DNA of 64,000 nt from Luteibacter sp. UNCMF331Sha3.1 (GTDB lineage Bacteria; Pseudomonadota; Gammaproteobacteria; Xanthomonadales; Rhodanobacteraceae). This document shows, piece after piece, positions 19,155 through 29,486 of this stretch (positions are counted from its first letter, which is position 1; each line of letters starts with the position of its first letter). The stretch is from contig NZ_FOBU01000001.1 of assembly GCF_900109915.1 (NCBI RefSeq), forward strand, positions 688,764 to 752,763, given 5' to 3'. A program made the position numbers and the translations under genes. The notes beneath the pieces are model-generated. The model ran no database searches, had not been told where the DNA came from, and saw nothing but the letters and a program-made list of their open reading frames with translations.

Positions 19155-19297
19155 CGGATTTCTCGCAAGTCATGGAACGGCCAAGGAAAAGCTGCCGTTC
19201 ACGTAAAAAGATCGTGGATTATGCCACGCACCCCGGCGGTTATGTACCGCACCCCGTCAAGGCTTTGGGGGCGCCCGGGCGCCCCCGCAAGGCCTCG

Positions 19298-20437
<1,140 letters not shown>

Positions 20438-20500
20438 CTAACCCGGCGGCCTTCCGGTCACCTCCTGCCGGTTTGGCACAGCGGTTTTGCCCGCCGCGTC

Positions 20501-20527
20501 TAAAGTTCCGTAAGTTTCCGCCGATTC
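20501..20527 (+). promoter_or_regulatory. Sigma-28 (FliA)-like promoter of the fliK-like gene
   Basis: TAAA at 20501-20504, followed by GTT, a 15-bp spacer in all, then GCCGATTC at 20520-20527, matches TAAA-N15-GCCGATAA at 10 of 12 positions. It lies about 60 bp upstream of the chosen TTG start. Confidence 0.65.
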
Positions 20528-20586
20528 CCTTGGCATACAGGAGCGCGCCCACCGAGGGCTCGCCGGGCGCCGGGAGGACATCCCCC

Positions 20587-21741
20587 TTGATCATCCAGCC
20601 GACCAGTCTCGCTGCCCAGCTTTGGGCGGGCGCGGCCGCGGGTACCACGGCCGCAGCGGACAGCTGGCGGGTCGGGACCCTGCTGTCGGCGCGGGTCATG
20701 GGGCAGACCGACATCGGCCGCCTCCTTCTGGAGATCGGCGGCTTGACCGTCGAGGCCGACGCGCCCGGCGGACAGCTTCCGCAGCAGTTCCAGGTCCGCG
20801 TGCTCACGCAGGGTGCGCAGCCGCAGCTGGAGGTCGTCCCTGGCCAGGTCGACGAACGCGTCGCCATGCAGGGGCTTCGCGAACGTCTGCCGCTGCAGAA
20901 CGGCTACGCTCCCCTGCTCGGCGTCCTTGCCGCCCTCGCCCGCCGTCCCGTCGCCCGCATGTTGCCGGCGCCGCTGCGGGCCGCACTGGCAACGCTCGAG
21001 GCCGCCATCAACAAGCCGTCCGATGTCGGCTCCCCGCTCGGCATGAAGGAGGCGATCGCCAAGAGCGGCGCGTTCCTCGAGTCGCACCTCGCGGAGCCGA
21101 AGCACGACACCCCCGCCGCCGACGATTTCAAGGCGGCTTTGCTCGCGCTGCGGCGCGCGCTCGCCGACATTCCCACGGGCCGGGCCGGCGCCACGCTCGC
21201 CCGCCCGCCGATCGACACGCCGCCGCCGCTCGTGCAGCGGCCGCTCGTGCCGCAGCCACGCGCCGACGCGGTGCAGATCGCCGACGACGATGTCGACGCG
21301 GTGGTCGGGCAGTTGCGCGTCGACACGCGCGCCGCGCTGTCGCGCGTGGAAATCGCGCAGCTCGAATCGCATCCCCAGGCAGGCTTGTGGATCGTCGAGG
21401 TGCCGCTCGCCGGCGTGCGCGGCTACGACGTGCTCCAGCTCCGCATCGAGGAAGGCAAGCCAGTCGCCGGCGAGGCCGAAGGTCCCTGGACGGTCGGCTT
21501 CGCCATCGATCCGCCATCGCTCGGCGCCGTGCAAGGCGAGATCCAGCTGCGCGTGCCGCGCGTGTCCGTACGGCTATGGGCCCAACGCCCGGAGACCGTC
21601 GCGCGCCTCGAGAACGAATTCGTACCGCTGCGCCGTCTGCTCGAAAAGAGCGGCCTGATCCTCGATCACTTCGCCTGCATGCACGGCCTGCCGACACCGC
21701 CGAGCGCGTACAGCGCCGTCCTGCTGGAAGCCCGCGCATGA
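20587..21741 (+). CDS. FliK-like flagellar hook-length control protein
   Basis: I chose TTG 20587 because GGGAGGA ends about 9 bp upstream; an in-frame ATG at 20473 lies upstream of the predicted promoter and is not used. The 384-residue protein is Ala/Pro-rich in the first two thirds, with low complexity. A compact C-terminal domain at about residues 270-370 (LWIVEVPLAGVRGYDVLQLRIEE, RLENEFVPLRRLLEKSGLILDHF) matches the hook-length control C-terminal type. Such proteins time the export switch of flagellar secretion through FlhB. The neighbour downstream resembles the FlhB C-terminal tail, and a FliA-like promoter precedes the gene. The exact paralogue (FliK or a second copy) is unclear. Confidence 0.75.
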   Translation: MIIQPTSLAAQLWAGAAAGTTAAADSWRVGTLLSARVMGQTDIGRLLLEIGGLTVEADAPGGQLPQQFQVRVLTQGAQPQLEVVPGQVDERVAMQGLRERLPLQNGYAPLLGVLAALARRPVARMLPAPLRAALATLEAAINKPSDVGSPLGMKEAIAKSGAFLESHLAEPKHDTPAADDFKAALLALRRALADIPTGRAGATLARPPIDTPPPLVQRPLVPQPRADAVQIADDDVDAVVGQLRVDTRAALSRVEIAQLESHPQAGLWIVEVPLAGVRGYDVLQLRIEEGKPVAGEAEGPWTVGFAIDPPSLGAVQGEIQLRVPRVSVRLWAQRPETVARLENEFVPLRRLLEKSGLILDHFACMHGLPTPPSAYSAVLLEARA

Positions 21742-22001
21742 ACCAGGCCCTTCCTTCCCCACGCCGCAGCGTCACGCTGCGGCTCGCGTCGCCCACCAGC
21801 AACGGAAACAGCCAGCGCATCGACGCGCAGGGCGTGAAGACGATGCTGGAACGCGCGCAGGCGCTGGGCCTCGCGCCCCAGCTCGATCCACAGATCGCCA
21901 CACTGCTCGCCGCCGTGCGCCTTCGCGACGACGTGCCGCCGGAGCTCTATGCGGCGCTCGCCGCAGTGGTGGGAACGTTGCTCACGGCGACCGCCGAATA
22001 A
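21738..22001 (+). CDS. FlhB C-terminal-domain-like small protein (FlhX/YlqH type)
   Basis: This 87-residue protein corresponds to the cytoplasmic tail of the export-switch protein FlhB only: IDAQGVKTMLERAQALGLAP...LDPQIATLLAAVRL...VPPELYAALAAVVGTLL. The membrane part and the NPTH autocleavage motif are absent. Such free-standing tails are known as FlhX/YlqH and are often linked to flagellar genes. It overlaps the fliK-like gene at ATGA, so both are made together. It may modulate the substrate switch, but this is inference. It converges on murD2 across 11 bp with no visible terminator. Confidence 0.8.
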   Translation: MNQALPSPRRSVTLRLASPTSNGNSQRIDAQGVKTMLERAQALGLAPQLDPQIATLLAAVRLRDDVPPELYAALAAVVGTLLTATAE

Positions 22002-22012
22002 CACCGTCTGGG

Positions 22013-23365
22013 TCAGGCGATACCCAGATTCCGGATACCGGACGCCTCGCCGGTAAACCCCGCGAGCTCGGCGAACCGGCTTCCACGCTCGGCGTAGTCC
22101 CGGAACTGATCGAAACTCGGCGCGCCCGGCGACAGCACGATGCAACCATTGCCGGCGAGGACATGGCGCGCGGCCGCCACGGCGGCGGCGAGATCGGTGG
22201 TGCGATGCACGTTCGCGACGCCCGCCGCATCCAGCGCATCCGCGATACGCGCACCGTTCGCGCCCTGGCAGACGATCGCCTCGGGCGCATGCACACGCAT
22301 GGCCTCGACGAACGGCGTCCAGTCGAGGCCGCGATCGTGCCCGCCGACGATCAGCGCGACGCGCTTTGCGCCAACGCTCTCCAGGGCGGCAAGGCTGGCC
22401 AGCGGTGTCGTGCTGATCGAATCGTTGATCCACGTCAGGCCGTCGCGCTCGCCCAGCGGTTGCAGGCGGTGCGGCAGCGGCACGAACGTGGCGAGCGCGG
22501 GCGCCGCCGCTCGCGCGTCGTAGCCCATGATCTCGAGCGCGGCGAGCGCCGCGCACGCGTTGATCGCGTTGTGCAGCCCCGGCGCGGCGACGCGCGACGC
22601 TTCGATCACGCGCTCGCTCCCGCGCGCGATCCAGCCGTCCGCGACATGCCAGCCATCGCGGCTACCGAAGCCATGCAGGCCGGGGTGATCTTCCGCGCGC
22701 GCCAGGAGCGAGGGCTGCATGGCGTTGACCAGCACCTTCGACGACGCGGCGAGCAGCTTCAGCTTGTCGTCGACGTAACGCTCGCGCGATCCGTGCCAGT
22801 CGAGGTGTTCTTCGTACAGGCTCGTCACCACGCCGAGGTCGACGCCGGACGCGTCGCCCGTCTGGAAGCTCGACAGCTCGATCACCCAGAGATCCGCCTC
22901 CGAGTCGTCCAGTTCCAGCAGGGGCATGCCGATGTTGCCGGCGAGCGCGGTGCGTACGCCGAGCGATCGCGCGAGATGCGCGATGAGGGCCGACGTGGTG
23001 CTCTTGCCCTTCGTGCCCGTGACGGCGATGGTGCGTGCGCCGACATGCCCGGTGAACCAGAGCGCGGTACCCGACGTGAATCCGGTGCCGCGCGCTTGCG
23101 CGGCAAGCATCTCGGGCTTGTACGCGGAAATGCCCGGCGACTTCACCACGACGTCGTAACTCGCGAGCGTTTCGGCGTCGGGCGCGGTGGCATGCAACCG
23201 CACGGCCGGGAACGCGGCTCGCGCCGCTTCCGCTTCGTCCGCCGCGCAATACAGATCGACCACCTGTCCCGGCAGGCGTCGCGCCAGCGCATGCAGCGCC
23301 GCGCGACCCTCGCGACCGAAGCCCCAGACGGCGATGCGCCGTCCCTTCAGATCAGCCCAGCGCAT
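22013..23365 (-). CDS. murD2: MurD2, UDP-MurNAc-L-Ala-L-glutamate ligase
   Basis: This 450-residue Mur ligase has the ATP-binding motif TGTKGKSTTSALIAH, then ELSSFQ and LHNAINACAAL typical of the family. GLTWINDSISTTPLASLAALES replaces the more usual D-S-K-A-T-N of MurD. Next to a MurL gene, this indicates MurD2, which adds L-glutamate rather than D-glutamate to UDP-MurNAc-L-Ala; MurL then epimerises the glutamate. The ATG at 23365 overlaps the murL 3' end by 14 bp. Both lie behind lysAC, so wall precursor steps are grouped. Confidence 0.92.
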   Translation of the reverse strand: MRWADLKGRRIAVWGFGREGRAALHALARRLPGQVVDLYCAADEAEAARAAFPAVRLHATAPDAETLASYDVVVKSPGISAYKPEMLAAQARGTGFTSGTALWFTGHVGARTIAVTGTKGKSTTSALIAHLARSLGVRTALAGNIGMPLLELDDSEADLWVIELSSFQTGDASGVDLGVVTSLYEEHLDWHGSRERYVDDKLKLLAASSKVLVNAMQPSLLARAEDHPGLHGFGSRDGWHVADGWIARGSERVIEASRVAAPGLHNAINACAALAALEIMGYDARAAAPALATFVPLPHRLQPLGERDGLTWINDSISTTPLASLAALESVGAKRVALIVGGHDRGLDWTPFVEAMRVHAPEAIVCQGANGARIADALDAAGVANVHRTTDLAAAVAAARHVLAGNGCIVLSPGAPSFDQFRDYAERGSRFAELAGFTGEASGIRNLGIA

Positions 23366-24701
23366 CCAGTGCTCCGCGCAGACGCTCGGGAACCAGATGC
23401 GACGCACCCGGCTGCAGCCACGGCTCGATCGCCAGCTCGGCGCGGTCGAGCTGCGGCAGGATCTCGGTGCGAAACCGCGAGACGAGCGCGTCCTCGCGCC
23501 ACTCGGGACGCTCGGCGAGCGCCGCCATCGCAGCGCGCGCCTCGGCGCCCTCGCCCACGCACTCGAACGGCTTGTGATCCTTGTATTCCAGCAGCGCGTC
23601 GAAGGCGCCGGCGAGCGCGTCGTCGTCGAGCAGGTTGCGCCCGAAGATCGACACCAGCCGCGGCTTCGCCATGAAGGGCGCGAGCGCGAGGAAGACGAAA
23701 TGGCACTTCGGGCACTGGCCGCACCAGCGATCCGCGGGCTTGGGGCCGAGGATGCGGAAATTGCGGTTGCAGCTCGAGAACACATTGAAATAATCGCCGC
23801 CGAGGCGCGCGAACGCGCTCGTCACGGCCAGTTCGGACCATGGACGCAGCAGCGAGCAATAGTCGAGATCGGCGGCGACGTGCGAATGCAGGTAGTCGTG
23901 CAGGGTCTTCTCGAAACCGAACCCCTTGCTCCACTGATGATTCACCTGCTGGCCGTCGTATTCCAGCGTCGCCACCGACGCCGAGCGCTCGTTGGCGAAC
24001 ACGATGGAGTCGTAGCCGTACAGGATCGCCGCCAATGCCAGGATCGTGGAGTTGATGGCGGTGACCGGAATGTGGCCGTTCCACGCGCCGAGGCGATTCA
24101 GCTCGAACAGGCCAGAGGCCAGTTCGCGCGAGATGTTCAGCGTCGACAGCCCGGTGCGCGCCGCGCACTCCGCGATCAGCGGCGAGTTGCCGACCCATGC
24201 CGCGGTGGCGTCCGCTCCGATCGACTTGACGGCCTCCACGGCCACCACCGAGTCCTTGCCGCCGCCGATCGGCAGCAGCGAACGCTTCGGCAGGCCGATG
24301 GCCGCGGCGGCGGCTGGACGAGCGGCCGAGAACGGAAAGCGGATGCGTCCGCGCAGGTCGAGCCCGTTGCGGTAGGCGAACTCGGCCAGGCCATGCAGAT
24401 AGAGCGCATCGGCGAGGCTGGCGCTCTCTTCGTCGAGCGGCTCGCCATCGACGACGATCGTTTCGGGAATGCCGGCCTTGTAGTAGCTGACCCCCGCGAC
24501 GAGGTGCAGCAGGCGGAGGGCCGCCGCGAAGGCGGCCTCCCGCCCGGCCGGCACCGCCGGCGCACCGGGGAACGTGATGCGCTCGGCGAGCTCGGCGCCG
24601 TCGTCGAACGCATAGACGAGCTCGGCCACGCCGTCGGCGTAGGTATGGCGCACGAACCGGAAGGCACGGCTCTGGCGCGGATCGGAAAAAGCGGATGTCA
24701 C
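23352..24701 (-). CDS. murL: MurL, UDP-MurNAc-L-Ala-L-Glu epimerase
   Basis: This 449-residue ATP-dependent epimerase inverts the terminal L-Glu of UDP-MurNAc-L-Ala-L-Glu to D-Glu. Visible features are the ATP-loop LLPIGGGKDSVVAVEA, the NERSASVATL segment, and CGQCPKCHFVFLALAP with a cysteine cluster. The GTG start overlaps the lysAC stop as GTGA and no ATG fits better. The enzyme was described from Xanthomonas as an alternative to MurI plus MurD. The nearby murD2 gives the matching ligase. Whether the genome also keeps MurI and MurD cannot be told from this window. Confidence 0.93.
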   Translation of the reverse strand: MTSAFSDPRQSRAFRFVRHTYADGVAELVYAFDDGAELAERITFPGAPAVPAGREAAFAAALRLLHLVAGVSYYKAGIPETIVVDGEPLDEESASLADALYLHGLAEFAYRNGLDLRGRIRFPFSAARPAAAAAIGLPKRSLLPIGGGKDSVVAVEAVKSIGADATAAWVGNSPLIAECAARTGLSTLNISRELASGLFELNRLGAWNGHIPVTAINSTILALAAILYGYDSIVFANERSASVATLEYDGQQVNHQWSKGFGFEKTLHDYLHSHVAADLDYCSLLRPWSELAVTSAFARLGGDYFNVFSSCNRNFRILGPKPADRWCGQCPKCHFVFLALAPFMAKPRLVSIFGRNLLDDDALAGAFDALLEYKDHKPFECVGEGAEARAAMAALAERPEWREDALVSRFRTEILPQLDRAELAIEPWLQPGASHLVPERLRGALDALG

Positions 24702-27310
24702 GGGAGCAGCACCTCGTCGGCCTCGTCGCGCAGGTTGTATCGGGACGACATCACGGCGCCGTACGCGCCGCCCTGGGCGATCAGGACGACATCATCCTCC
24801 TTCGATTCGGGCAAACGCCTGTCCGAGCCGAGGATATCTCCGGATTCGCAGATGGGGCCGACGACCTGGTACATCGTGGTCGCCGGCTCGTCGAAGCGCG
24901 TGAGGTTGGCGATCTCGTGCCACGCGTCGTAGAGCGCCGGGCGGATCAGGCTGTTCATGCCGGTATCGAGGCCGAGGTAGCGGACGTTGATGCCCTTTTC
25001 CTTCTCCTGCGTGACCTTCGCGAGCAGCACGCCACAATCCGCCACCAGGTAGCGGCCCGGCTCCACCCACAGCTGGAACTGCGGATAGGCCTGGCGCACG
25101 CTGGTCAGCACGCGATCGAGCGCGGCGATGTCGAGCGCGCTCTCGCCGGGATGCGAAGGCACGCCGAGACCGCCGCCGATGTTCAGCACGGTGATCGTGC
25201 CGATGCGTTCCGCCAGCGCCGCGAGCTGCGAGTACACCTCGCCCCAGTGCGCATGGTCGAGAATGCCGGAGCCGAGATGCGCGTGCAGACCGATCACCTT
25301 CGCGCCCGCCGCATCGGCGAGACGCAGGAAGCGATCCACATGCTCGATCGGCACGCCGAACTTGCTGCCGGTGCCGCCGGTCTTCACCTTGTCGTGGTGA
25401 CCGAGGCCGCGACCGAGATCCACACGCAGCACGATGTCGCGACCGGCGAACATGTCGCCCCAGTGCTCGATGGGATGCAGCGCGTCGATCGTGATCGTGG
25501 CGCGCGTGCGCAGCGCGGCTTCGAAATCGCGACGCGAGGCGAAGTTGGGCGTGAACAGCAGCGGCACGTCGTCCGGCACCGCGGCGGACACGGCGGCCAG
25601 CTCGCCCGGCGAGACGCATTCGAACGCGAAGCCCTCTTCCGCCAGCACCTTCAGGATGCCGGGATGCGTGTTGGCTTTGACCGCGTAGTGCGCGCGATCC
25701 ACGGCCTTGAGCGACTTCACGCGGCGCGCCTGCGCGCGCACGGTGGGCAGGTGGTAGACGTAGCGCGGCGTGCGCTCGTCCGCGAGTCGCAGCAGCGTCG
25801 GCCGCTCGCCCTGCCACCACGCGGCGACGGGCGTCGCCTGCTCGCCGCCGCCGTAGAGCGACTGCCACGACGGCCCGAAGACCATGCTGTCGTCGGTGCG
25901 CAAGGCACCGGCACCGATGAGCAGTTCGTGCAGGCGCGGGAGCATGTCGTCCACCACGTCTTCGTCGACCACGAAGGTCAGGTTGAGGTTGTTCGACGAC
26001 TGCGAGATCAGGTGCACGCGCAGCTGGCCGAACTCGGCGAGCACGCCGGACAGCTTGTGCAGCATCGAACGCATGCCGCGCCCGACCAGCGTGATCGCGG
26101 CGCACGGCGCGATGACCTTGACGCGGCAGACGCGCGCGAGATCGGCGGCCAGCGCGGCGATCGCGTCGGAGTCGAGCAGGTTCTCGGTCGGATCGAGCGA
26201 GACCGTGACGTTGGTTTCGGCCGAGCCGATCAGGTCCACCGACAGGCCGTGACGCTTGAACGCGTCGAACACGTCGGCAAGGAAGCCGACCTGCTGCCAC
26301 ATGCCCACCGATTCCATCGAGATCAGCGTGATCCCCTTGCGGGCGCTGATCGCCTTGATGCTCGGCGCATGCTCGCGCACTTCCGGACCGATCGACGTGC
26401 CTTCCAGCTCCGGCCGGTTGGTGTCCTTGATCAGCAGCGGCACGCGCGGCTCGCGCAGTGGCGACAGGCAGCGCGGGTGCAGCACCTTCGCGCCGGTCGA
26501 GGCGATTTCCTGGGCTTCCTCGTAATCGAGGCGCTGCAGCAGGCGTGCGCCCGCCACCTGGCGCGGATTCGCGCTGAACATGCCCGCGACGTCCGTCCAG
26601 ATTTCCACGCGCGACGCGGCCAGCAGCGCGCCGAAGTACGCCGCCGACGTGTCGGACCCGCCACGCCCGAGGAGCACGGTACGGCCGGTCTCGTCCTGCG
26701 CGATGAAGCCCTGCGTGATGAAGACCTCGCCGCGCGCGGCCAGCGCCGCGGACAGACGCGGATCGTGATGCGGCTCGATCATCGCGGAAAGCAGGCGGGT
26801 GCGCTCGTTCTGGTTCGGCAGCGCCACGGAGTGCAGGCATTCGCGCGCGTCGACCCACGCCGTCGGCAGGCCGTTCGCCGAGAGAAACGCGGCGCCGAGC
26901 GCGCTCGACATCAGCTCGCCGTGCGCCTGCACGCGCGCCTGCCAGGCCAGTTCGCCGAGATCGGCGGCACCGGTGTCGGCCAGCTGCGCGAGGTCGGCGA
27001 GCCGGGCGCCGAGCGTGTCCGGCATCGCCAGCGACATCTCGGCGAGCAGGGCGTGGTGACGATCGGCCAGTGCGGCGGCCGCGTCCGAGCGACGTTTCGA
27101 GTCCGTGTGCGTGCAAAGCTGTTTCAGGCCGTCCGTAATACCGGACAGGGCCGAGACCACGATCAGCACGCGTGCGCCTTCGGCGCGGCGGCTGGCGGCC
27201 AGCTCGAGGATGTTGTGCCAGCGTGCGGCGGTGGCCACGGAGGTGCCGCCGAACTTCATGACGATCCAGGGCGCGTTGGCGGGCAACGGCGCGTTTGCGT
27301 TTTCGCTCAC
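24698..27310 (-). CDS. lysAC: Bifunctional aspartate kinase / diaminopimelate decarboxylase (LysAC)
   Basis: This is an 870-residue fusion. The N-terminal half is aspartokinase (IVMKFGGTSVATAARW at residues 16-31, GGSDTSAAYFGALL), followed by ACT regulatory repeats. The C-terminal half is the PLP enzyme LysA (YAVKANTHPGILKVLA holds the lysine, then LHAHLGSGI, GGGLGVPSH). The protein links the first step and the last lysine-forming step of the aspartate pathway, and competes with use of meso-DAP in peptidoglycan. GTG 27310 is the most upstream start that keeps the full kinase; ATGs upstream would extend into non-conserved sequence. It heads lysAC-murL-murD2, all overlapping. Confidence 0.94.
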   Translation of the reverse strand: MSENANAPLPANAPWIVMKFGGTSVATAARWHNILELAASRRAEGARVLIVVSALSGITDGLKQLCTHTDSKRRSDAAAALADRHHALLAEMSLAMPDTLGARLADLAQLADTGAADLGELAWQARVQAHGELMSSALGAAFLSANGLPTAWVDARECLHSVALPNQNERTRLLSAMIEPHHDPRLSAALAARGEVFITQGFIAQDETGRTVLLGRGGSDTSAAYFGALLAASRVEIWTDVAGMFSANPRQVAGARLLQRLDYEEAQEIASTGAKVLHPRCLSPLREPRVPLLIKDTNRPELEGTSIGPEVREHAPSIKAISARKGITLISMESVGMWQQVGFLADVFDAFKRHGLSVDLIGSAETNVTVSLDPTENLLDSDAIAALAADLARVCRVKVIAPCAAITLVGRGMRSMLHKLSGVLAEFGQLRVHLISQSSNNLNLTFVVDEDVVDDMLPRLHELLIGAGALRTDDSMVFGPSWQSLYGGGEQATPVAAWWQGERPTLLRLADERTPRYVYHLPTVRAQARRVKSLKAVDRAHYAVKANTHPGILKVLAEEGFAFECVSPGELAAVSAAVPDDVPLLFTPNFASRRDFEAALRTRATITIDALHPIEHWGDMFAGRDIVLRVDLGRGLGHHDKVKTGGTGSKFGVPIEHVDRFLRLADAAGAKVIGLHAHLGSGILDHAHWGEVYSQLAALAERIGTITVLNIGGGLGVPSHPGESALDIAALDRVLTSVRQAYPQFQLWVEPGRYLVADCGVLLAKVTQEKEKGINVRYLGLDTGMNSLIRPALYDAWHEIANLTRFDEPATTMYQVVGPICESGDILGSDRRLPESKEDDVVLIAQGGAYGAVMSSRYNLRDEADEVLLP

Positions 27311-27573
27311 GGGACTCTTTTTTGCGGTGGGGAAAGGGTTATCGACGCATGGACATATCCGCCGGAGTGTTGCGCCGCAACGGAAAAAAGGCAAACGGGG
27401 ATCCCGGTGCCGGCATACGCCGCTATCGCGACCCCGGTCGGCGGCGGTCCCATCGCCCGCACCGGCGCGGTCGACGCGGATACCGGCGTGCGCCGTTCCG
27501 ACGGTGCGATGGCTTGCGGGGTCGCGGTGTACAGGCCATCCTGCGGCCCTCTCCTCCTGCGCCTGCGATCCAC

Positions 27574-28887
27574 ATGGAAAACCCCGGTTACGCCCGACGC
27601 CTCACCCTCATGGACGCCGCGCTCATCGTGGTGGGCGGCATCATCGGTGGCGGTATCTTCCTCAACCCGGGCATCGCGGCACAGCGCACCGACTCCGGGC
27701 TGGTGCTTCTGGCCCTCTGGGTGGGCGCCGGCCTGCTGACGCTGATCGGCTGCCTGTGCTATGCCGAACTGGGCGCGCGGCGACCCGAGGCGGGCGGTAG
27801 CTACGTGTACCTGCGCGAAGCCTTCGGCAGGCTCGCCGGGTTCCTGTTCGGCTGGACGATGCTGCTGGTGATCTACAGCGGCAGCGCCGCCGCGGTCGCG
27901 ACGATCTTCGGCAGCTACGCCACCTCGGTGTTCGGACTCTCGCCCACGCTGGTGAAACCGCTCGCCGTCGGCGCGCTGGTCTTCGTCACCGGCCTGAACC
28001 TCTTCGGCATCCGCTTCGGCGCCCAGGTCCAGAACGTGTTCGCCATCCTCAAGCTCGCCGCCATCGCGGGCCTCGTCGTCACCGGCCTCGCCTTCGCCGG
28101 CGCGGGCACGACGCAGGCACTCGCGCCGTCGGCAGGCCACGCGTCCGGCGGCCTCGCCGGGGCGCTGCTGCCGGTGCTGTTCGCGTTCTCCGGTTTCAGC
28201 TACCTCAACAACCTCGCCGGCGAAGTGCGCGACCCGCAGCGCACGCTGCCGCGCGCCCTGGTGCTCGGCATGCTGGTGGTGATCGCCGCCTATGTGCTCA
28301 CCAACTACGCGTATCTCGCCGTGCTCGGCCACGATGGCCTCGCGGCGAGCCAGGCCCCCGCGGCCGATGTGATGAGCCGCGTGTTCGGCGACACGGGCGC
28401 GAAGATCATCGCCATCGGCATCGCGATCTCCACGCTCGGCTTCTGCAACATCACCCTCGTCGCCGGCGCGCGCGTGCTGCAGGTGATGGGCGACGACGGC
28501 CTGTTCTTCGCCAGCGTCGCGAAGCTGCATCCGCGATACCGCACGCCGAACGTCGCGCTGATGGCGCTGTCCGCCTGGGCGATCGTGCTCGTGCTGGTGG
28601 CCAATTACGGCCAGCTGCTCGATTTCGCCACGTTCGGCGACTGGGCCGCCTACGCGGTGACCATCGCCACCCTGTTCTGGTATCGCCGGCGCGCGGCCGA
28701 CCGTCCTGCGTTCGTCACGCCCGCCTACCCGTTGCTGCCGCTGACCTTTCTCGCCGTGGTGATCGCGGTGGTCGTCGCCTATGCGTGGGACAAGCCCGCC
28801 AGCGCCGCGGTCGTGTGCGGCGTCGTCGCCGCCGGCCTGCCGGTGTATGCGGTATGGCGACGCCTGTTCAGTAAAGTGGCTCGCTGA
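27574..28887 (+). CDS. APC-family amino acid permease
   Basis: This 437-residue inner-membrane protein has about 12 hydrophobic helices. GGIIGGGIFLNPG in helix 1 is the substrate-binding loop of the APC superfamily. ELGARRPEAGGSYVYLREAFG and AFSGFSYLNNLAGEVRDPQRTLPRAL are also typical. It is probably an amino acid:proton symporter or exchanger; the substrate is unknown. It is divergent from lysAC across 263 bp. No lysine riboswitch or other structured leader is visible there, so a lysine link is only positional. Confidence 0.93.
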   Translation: MENPGYARRLTLMDAALIVVGGIIGGGIFLNPGIAAQRTDSGLVLLALWVGAGLLTLIGCLCYAELGARRPEAGGSYVYLREAFGRLAGFLFGWTMLLVIYSGSAAAVATIFGSYATSVFGLSPTLVKPLAVGALVFVTGLNLFGIRFGAQVQNVFAILKLAAIAGLVVTGLAFAGAGTTQALAPSAGHASGGLAGALLPVLFAFSGFSYLNNLAGEVRDPQRTLPRALVLGMLVVIAAYVLTNYAYLAVLGHDGLAASQAPAADVMSRVFGDTGAKIIAIGIAISTLGFCNITLVAGARVLQVMGDDGLFFASVAKLHPRYRTPNVALMALSAWAIVLVLVANYGQLLDFATFGDWAAYAVTIATLFWYRRRAADRPAFVTPAYPLLPLTFLAVVIAVVVAYAWDKPASAAVVCGVVAAGLPVYAVWRRLFSKVAR

Positions 28888-28934
28888 TCCCGGGCACGGA
28901 TGCCACAATGACCCGGTTCAGCTGAGGAAAGCAG

Positions 28935-29486
28935 ATGGCACAGCAAGGCCCGACGTCGCCGATTCCCGTTCCGCCCCGCGAGGACGCCGCCCAACCGGCG
29001 CCCAAACCGGTGCGCGAGGGCATCGACCTCATCGTCAACGGCAAACGCTACCGGCACACGGGCGACGCGGCGATGCCGCTGCTCTGGTACCTGCGCGACG
29101 TGCTGCGCCTCACGGGCGCCAAGTACGGCTGCGACCAGGGCGACTGTGGCTTCTGCACCGTCATCGTCGACGGCAAGGCGGTCGCCGCCTGCCAGACGAA
29201 GATGGAAAAACTCATCGGCAAGCGCGTCACCACGGTCGAAGGGCTGGCCGACGGCGATGGCAAGCTGCATCCGGTGCAGCAGGCCTGGATCGACGAAGAC
29301 GCCATCATGTGCGGCTTTTGCCAGCCGGGCCAGATCATGGCCGCCGTGGATCTCCTCTCGCGCCAGAAGAATCCGTCCGACGCCGACATCGACCGCATCG
29401 GCAACCTCTGCCGCTGCGGCAGCTACGGCCGCATTCGCAAGGCGATCAAGCGCGCGGCCGGCGCGATGAAGGACCCGAAGGCATGA
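28935..29486 (+). CDS. Molybdenum hydroxylase [2Fe-2S] small subunit (IorA-like)
   Basis: This 183-residue protein carries both [2Fe-2S] sites of the xanthine oxidase family: CDQGDCGFCTVIVDG with a later AAC, then MCGFCQPGQIMA and NLCRCGSYGRIRKA. It passes electrons from the molybdenum centre of the large subunit. There is no signal peptide, so it probably rides out with the Tat-exported large subunit. A Pro-rich N-terminal extension of about 25 residues precedes the plant-type ferredoxin fold. The stop overlaps the next ATG by 4 bp. Confidence 0.93.
   Translation: MAQQGPTSPIPVPPREDAAQPAPKPVREGIDLIVNGKRYRHTGDAAMPLLWYLRDVLRLTGAKYGCDQGDCGFCTVIVDGKAVAACQTKMEKLIGKRVTTVEGLADGDGKLHPVQQAWIDEDAIMCGFCQPGQIMAAVDLLSRQKNPSDADIDRIGNLCRCGSYGRIRKAIKRAAGAMKDPKA

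Noticed and set aside
27311-27573. Lysine riboswitch between lysAC and the permease
   Set aside because: No conserved L-box sequence was found on either strand; the gap appears unstructured.
24695-27739. 1014-codon plus-strand open frame opposite lysAC
   Set aside because: The minus strand encodes LysAC with all motifs in order; the plus frame has no recognisable domain and biased composition.
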